Origin: a virus
Reading direction: 5' to 3' (one strand)
DNA: 20,159 nucleotides
Virus record (IMG/VR): IMGVR_UViG_3300045941_000360
Location: 1 to 20,159 of that record
Shown here piece by piece: positions 19,985 to 20,159 of this stretch. The notes beneath the pieces were generated by a model. The model had not been told where the DNA came from. It worked only from the letters and a program-made list of their open reading frames with translations, and did no database searches. The position numbers and the translations under genes were made by a program. How positions within the stretch are numbered: position 1 is the first letter of the stretch; each line of letters begins with the position of its first letter.

Positions 19985-20159
19985 AAGGGGACCGGGCAAA
20001 GAAGGCGTATAGGTTCTATCGCCTCGTCATGCGTTATCCCGATCGCCGCTATCAGTGGTATGTCGTTCGCAGTGACGCAGTGGAAGCGGCGAGAGTGTAT
20101 CGGGAGTGCGATCGAGTGCGGCGGGGGGGAAGCGAGCGACTCGAAGCGGGCCGGCGCAC
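19981..20159 (+). CDS. Small basic phage protein, cut off by the window end
   Basis: ATG 19981 overlaps the preceding stop; 59 codons are open to the window edge with no stop. The product is very basic and Tyr/Arg-rich: MKGDRAKKAYRFYRLVMRYP, then RRYQWYVVRSDAVEAARVYR and an Arg/Gly-rich end. Possibly a small DNA-binding protein. Since the gene is incomplete, length and family cannot be judged. Confidence 0.45.
   Translation, partial: MKGDRAKKAYRFYRLVMRYPDRRYQWYVVRSDAVEAARVYRECDRVRRGGSERLEAGRR

Noticed and set aside
1-20159. CRISPR array or insertion sequence
   Set aside because: No regularly spaced long repeats were seen, and no transposase-like gene or terminal inverted repeat pair was found.

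Overview
This window reads as about 20 kb of a lambda-like temperate siphophage of a Gram-negative, high-GC proteobacterium. Proteobacterial features are a J-type tail tip, an NlpC/P60 tail assembly protein, IHF consensus sites and a tyrosine integrase with a DUF1233-type excisionase. The gene order is that of a phage genome that is not integrated: late tail genes, attP, int, recombination genes, immunity region, replication genes, then genes that usually precede terminase. An uninterrupted attP between the tail genes and int argues that this is the virion or circular form rather than a prophage split by host DNA.

Region 1 (1-7675, + strand) is the end of the tail operon. It holds the tape-measure C-terminus, then proteins in the positions of lambda M, L (DUF1833), K (NlpC/P60) and I+J, then an S74-chaperone fibre, a 56-residue protein and a small lipoprotein. 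Most junctions overlap by a few bases. A lower-GC HNH homing-type endonuclease sits between the L-like and K-like genes.

Region 2 (7676-7938) has no gene and holds a recognisable attP. Two pairs of GGCATAAT arm repeats and two inverted, perfect IHF consensus sites surround a 23-bp core that looks like the 3' end of a tRNA gene. A rho-independent terminator next to it ends the leftward operon.

Region 3 (7939-14290, - strand) is the early left operon. Transcribed from PL, it contains a DGQHRL-motif protein, an internal terminator, an unknown 415-residue protein, a small membrane protein, an HNH-like zinc protein, a small protein, RecT, excisionase, integrase and two small proteins.

Region 4 (14291-15059) is the immunity region. 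A short CI-like repressor without a protease domain (- strand) faces a Cro-like protein (+ strand). PL and PR have near-consensus hexamers and are overlapped by palindromes of the form TAGGYnnRCCTA. Both cI and cro start 6-8 nt after a -10 box, so both transcripts look leaderless or nearly so.

Region 5 (15056-20159, + strand) is the early right operon: an RHH-like protein, a small Cys protein, a VRR-NUC nuclease, an HNH protein, a primase-polymerase/helicase fusion, an iteron-rich candidate origin, a small membrane protein, a frameshifted DNA methyltransferase, small proteins and an HNH of the kind usually found just before terminase. Four HNH-type genes in 20 kb is notable. All family names come from reading the sequence; no database search was run.
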